Assembly: GCF_007679965.1 (NCBI RefSeq)
Contig: NZ_VEHL01000004.1
Coordinates: forward strand, 404,184 to 468,183
Source of the DNA: Bordetella genomosp. 13
Lineage (GTDB): Bacteria > Pseudomonadota > Gammaproteobacteria > Burkholderiales > Burkholderiaceae_B
DNA: 64,000 bases
Reading direction: 5' to 3'
The translations under genes were made by a program, and so were the position numbers. Of the stretch, positions 61,655-64,000 are shown piece by piece; position 1 is the first letter of the stretch; every line of letters starts with the position of its first letter. Under the pieces are notes generated by a model. That model ran no database searches. It saw only the letters and a program-made list of their open reading frames with translations, and had not been told where the DNA came from.

Positions 61655-62548
61655 TCAATCCCGCTGCGCGTCCAGCCGCACCCTTACCGGCGCGAAGCCC
61701 GCGCGTTTCTTCCACGTCAGCAGGCCCGTGCCGCCATGTTCCAGGGCGCCGTACCAGATGGCGCGCGCGCCCTGCGCATGCGTTTCCTCGCGCGATTCCA
61801 GCAGCCAGTTCGCGATGTGCGCGTGCATCAGCAGCATCACGCCGTGCTGCAGGTGGTCGCGATGTCCCATCAGGTCCAGGTAGTGCACGATGTCGCCGCA
61901 CCGCGCCAGCTTGACGTAGGCGACCAGGCGTTCGCCGGTGGCCAGCGCACCGTCGCGGTGGCCGGGTTCATCCATGAAGACGCCCCACCAGATGGTCCAG
62001 TGCGTCGGGCACGCGGGCGGCCGCAGCGGCTGCGGGCTTTGCGCCGGCCGGGCCAGGTGCTCGGGCTTGAGCAGCCAGTGCGCCAGCACCGGGCCGCCGC
62101 TGCGCATCGGCATCGAGGTCTTCACGGCATGCACGTCGTGCACGTGATTGGGCAGCGCGAAGGGGCGCACCCGGTATCCCAGCCGCTGGGCGCGGCGGAT
62201 CTTCGAGGCGGTGCGGGACGAGTGCGCCCGCATCAGGCGCTGCAGGCCCTGTGCGTCCGAGCAGGCGGACAGGTCGAGCATCATGGGCGTGGCGCGCCTT
62301 GCCGCGGCCCGGCTCGTCTCGCCGGGCCGGCGCATGTCGTAGCGGGCGGCGACGCGCGTCATGCGCCGCAGGGCCTGGGCGGCGGCGCCGTCGTCCGCGG
62401 CCTGGGCGGCCAGCAGGCGCAGGGGCAGTTCCGGCAGGGGCTGCGGCGCCTGCCACAGGCGCAGGCGGGCGCGCTTGCGCAGCCTCACCAGCGCGGGATC
62501 GGCCGTGCGGTAGTAGACGTGCATCAGCAGGTCCAGCAGTTTCTTCAT
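61655..62548 (-). CDS. Hypothetical protein, possible GNAT/FemAB-like fold
   Basis: 297 residues from ATG 62548. Very Arg/His-rich. Its second half has an acyltransferase-like run (GERLVAYVKLARCGDIVHYLDLMGH, then HGVMLLMHAHIANWLLE, ending GLLTWKKRAGF) that looks like the GNAT/FemAB strand-helix order, though no acetyl-CoA loop is definite. Unsure; start could also be 62575. Isolated between amn and a LysR gene. Confidence 0.55.
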   Translation of the reverse strand: MKKLLDLLMHVYYRTADPALVRLRKRARLRLWQAPQPLPELPLRLLAAQAADDGAAAQALRRMTRVAARYDMRRPGETSRAAARRATPMMLDLSACSDAQGLQRLMRAHSSRTASKIRRAQRLGYRVRPFALPNHVHDVHAVKTSMPMRSGGPVLAHWLLKPEHLARPAQSPQPLRPPACPTHWTIWWGVFMDEPGHRDGALATGERLVAYVKLARCGDIVHYLDLMGHRDHLQHGVMLLMHAHIANWLLESREETHAQGARAIWYGALEHGGTGLLTWKKRAGFAPVRVRLDAQRD

Positions 62549-62602
62549 GGCGGCGCGTGTGAGGCGGGCCCGCACCCAGCGGCGGTCCCGCGCGGGCCGA
62601 TT

Positions 62603-63589
62603 CTATCGGCCCGGCGACGATGCGCCAACATCCGGGTAGAGCTGCCGGCAACTCTCGGTCAGTGCCGCCGCGAACAGGTGTTCCGCCGCGCGCGTGGCCG
62701 TGCCGGCCCGGCTGTACAGCGCGATGGGCGGCGGATTCCAGGCGAACGAATAGGGCACGACGGCCACGCCGGTGACGCGGCCCAGTTCTTCGGCGATGTC
62801 GGCGGGAAGGATGGAGATGGCGCGTTCGCTGGCGCTGATCATCTCGCCGATCAGGCGCGGCGATCCGCTTTCCGCCAGCGGCGTCGGGGGCGGCACGCCC
62901 GCGCCCAGGAACAGGTCGGTCAGTTGCGCGCGCATGCCGGACTGCGGCGTGCCCAGGATCCAGTCCAGCTCGGCCAGCATGCGCCAATCCAGGCGCTGGC
63001 GGCCTAGTTGGGCGGCCAGGCGGCGGCTGGCGATCAGGCGTGGCGGCTGGCGGTACAGGGTGTCGAAGGCGAGTTGCGACAGGTCCAGCCCGGCGACCAC
63101 GGGGCCGACCACCACGTCCAGCGTGTGGTCGCGCAACTGCGCCAGCAATTGCGCGATGGCGCCTTCGTGCAGCGTGATGGTCAGCCGATGGCCTTCGGGG
63201 CGGGCCTGGTGCACGGCCGTGGACAGGATGCGACCGGGAATGAAAGGAGTGACGCCCACGTGCAGGTGGGCAGCGTGGCCGACGGCCACGGCCTGCATGT
63301 CGTCGACCATGCGTTGCAGGTCGTGCAGCATGGCCTGGGCGCGGCCCAGCACGACCTCGCCCAGCGCGGTGGGAGCCATGCCGCGTACCGAACGGTCGAA
63401 CAGCGGCGCGCCGAACATGCCCTCGAGCTCGGTCAGCGTGTTGGTCAGGGCGGGCTGGCTGATGGCCATGCGTTCGGCCGCGCGGGTCAGCGAGCCGTGC
63501 TGGCGGATTTGTAACAGCAATGCCAGATGCCGCATTTTCAGGCGGGCCGTCAGGCGCCTGGCGGTGTCGCTGGACGGGTGTTCCACCAT
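62603..63589 (-). CDS. LysR-family regulator, divergent from malic enzyme
   Basis: 328 residues. HTH about 18-78 (GSLTRAAERMAISQPALTNTLTELE), effector domain from about 105 (GVTPFIPGRIL). Length from ATG 63589 is a little long; Met19 (MRHLALLLQ) is an alternative start. 118 bp from malic enzyme, with a perfect dyad between, so it likely controls that gene or itself. Confidence 0.9.
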   Translation of the reverse strand: MVEHPSSDTARRLTARLKMRHLALLLQIRQHGSLTRAAERMAISQPALTNTLTELEGMFGAPLFDRSVRGMAPTALGEVVLGRAQAMLHDLQRMVDDMQAVAVGHAAHLHVGVTPFIPGRILSTAVHQARPEGHRLTITLHEGAIAQLLAQLRDHTLDVVVGPVVAGLDLSQLAFDTLYRQPPRLIASRRLAAQLGRQRLDWRMLAELDWILGTPQSGMRAQLTDLFLGAGVPPPTPLAESGSPRLIGEMISASERAISILPADIAEELGRVTGVAVVPYSFAWNPPPIALYSRAGTATRAAEHLFAAALTESCRQLYPDVGASSPGR

Positions 63590-63614
63590 GGAAAAGGCTG
63601 ATCCATCAGGTTTT

Positions 63615-63629
63615 TATGATGGGATCATA
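63615..63629. promoter_or_regulatory. LysR-type operator TATGAT-GGG-ATCATA
   Basis: Perfect 6-3-6 inverted repeat containing T-N11-A, 25 bp upstream of the LysR start and 78 bp upstream of malic enzyme. A wider repeat, ATCCAT (63601-63606) / ATGGAT (63651-63656), encloses it. Confidence 0.65.
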
Positions 63630-63707
63630 GCAAAACCAAATAATCACCTTATGGATGGGGCGTAGCATTGTCACCGGTTCGTCATCTCACTTACACATTG
63701 GACCCGC

Positions 63708-64000
63708 ATGAACACGAATGATCGCCAGGCTGCCCTCGACTACCACGAGTTCCCCAAACCGGGGAAGATCGCCGTCAATGCCAGCAAGCCCCTGGTCACC
63801 CAGCGCGACCTGGCGCTGGCCTACACGCCCGGCGTGGCGGCCGCGTGCGAGGAGATCGTCGAGGACGCGGCCAACGCGTTCCGCTACACCGGCCGCGGCA
63901 ACCTGGTCGGCGTGATCACCAACGGCACGGCGGTGCTGGGCCTGGGCAACATCGGCGCGCTGGCCTCCAAGCCGGTGATGGAAGGCAAGGCGGTGCTGTT
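63708..64000 (+). CDS. maeB: MaeB-type NADP-dependent malic enzyme (5' part, cut by window end)
   Basis: First 97 codons only. [37 protein letters not shown] and [29 protein letters not shown] are the MaeB N-terminal malic domain. It decarboxylates malate to pyruvate with NADP; large MaeB forms carry an extra phosphotransacetylase-like domain, which cannot be checked here. Confidence 0.93.
   Translation, partial: MNTNDRQAALDYHEFPKPGKIAVNASKPLVTQRDLALAYTPGVAAACEEIVEDAANAFRYTGRGNLVGVITNGTAVLGLGNIGALASKPVMEGKAVL

Noticed and set aside
1..64000. tRNA, rRNA, CRISPR, insertion sequence, integrase or att sites
   Set aside because: No cloverleaf, no regularly spaced repeats, no transposase or integrase motifs and no flanking direct repeats were seen by reading both strands.

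Overview
The window is a GC-rich, densely packed chromosomal segment of a betaproteobacterium, most likely family Alcaligenaceae (Bordetella or Achromobacter type). Signs are the gmk-rpoZ-spoT order, two TctC/Bug-type tricarboxylate receptors, many LysR regulators, two TRAP systems, several GTG/TTG starts and a CueR-type copper locus. I see no rRNA, tRNA, CRISPR array, insertion sequence or phage gene.

Layout. 1-3335: copper resistance (cueR and copA leftward, copZ rightward) with two divergent CueR-type promoters and a Fur-like box at the left edge. 3426-5771: peroxide defence (peroxiredoxin-glutaredoxin fusion plus an Lpd-like flavoenzyme) behind an AT-rich, OxyR-like control region. 5841-13677: housekeeping and envelope genes (rlmJ, ugpQ, ppiD, head-to-head tesA/ybbA, a DMT exporter, a DUF2059 protein, a PaiB-like protein). 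13688-19950: two convergent catabolic clusters, each with a class II aldolase and a GST- or thioredoxin-fold enzyme, served by an MHS transporter on one side and a Bug receptor on the other. 21634-25808: LysR, two tandem SDRs, a carboxymuconolactone-decarboxylase-like protein and a second Bug receptor. 26019-28154: a MocR regulator and an XRE-cupin regulator.

28210-52221 is a transport-heavy block around amide and glutamate-type chemistry. It holds LysR + TRAP(PQM) + DUF2848 + amidase; a second, leftward TRAP set; a paralogous LysR; then a D-glutamate cyclase-like (DUF1445) protein, a complete Liv-type ABC transporter and a 1207-residue 5-oxoprolinase-type enzyme; then a C45 acyltransferase/peptidase and a Gln-type ABC system. 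The two paralogous LysR genes are each followed by the same promoter/operator layout (29289-29339 and 38757-38807), which ties the two clusters into one candidate regulon. The cyclase plus oxoprolinase pair suggests use of D-glutamate and/or 5-oxoproline.

52319-55520: spoT, rpoZ and gmk. 55654-63589: an SDR, an NlpC/P60 hydrolase, a TonB receptor with a DUF2946 protein, AMP nucleosidase, an unknown protein and a LysR. 63708-64000: the start of malic enzyme, cut by the window edge.

The most interesting signals are the duplicated LysR/promoter architecture, the D-glutamate/5-oxoproline gene set, a GlnP permease with about 70 extra residues between its first two membrane segments, a 29-codon mini-ORF locked between glnP and glnQ, and GC-rich hairpins after three of the four binding-protein genes that head transporter operons.
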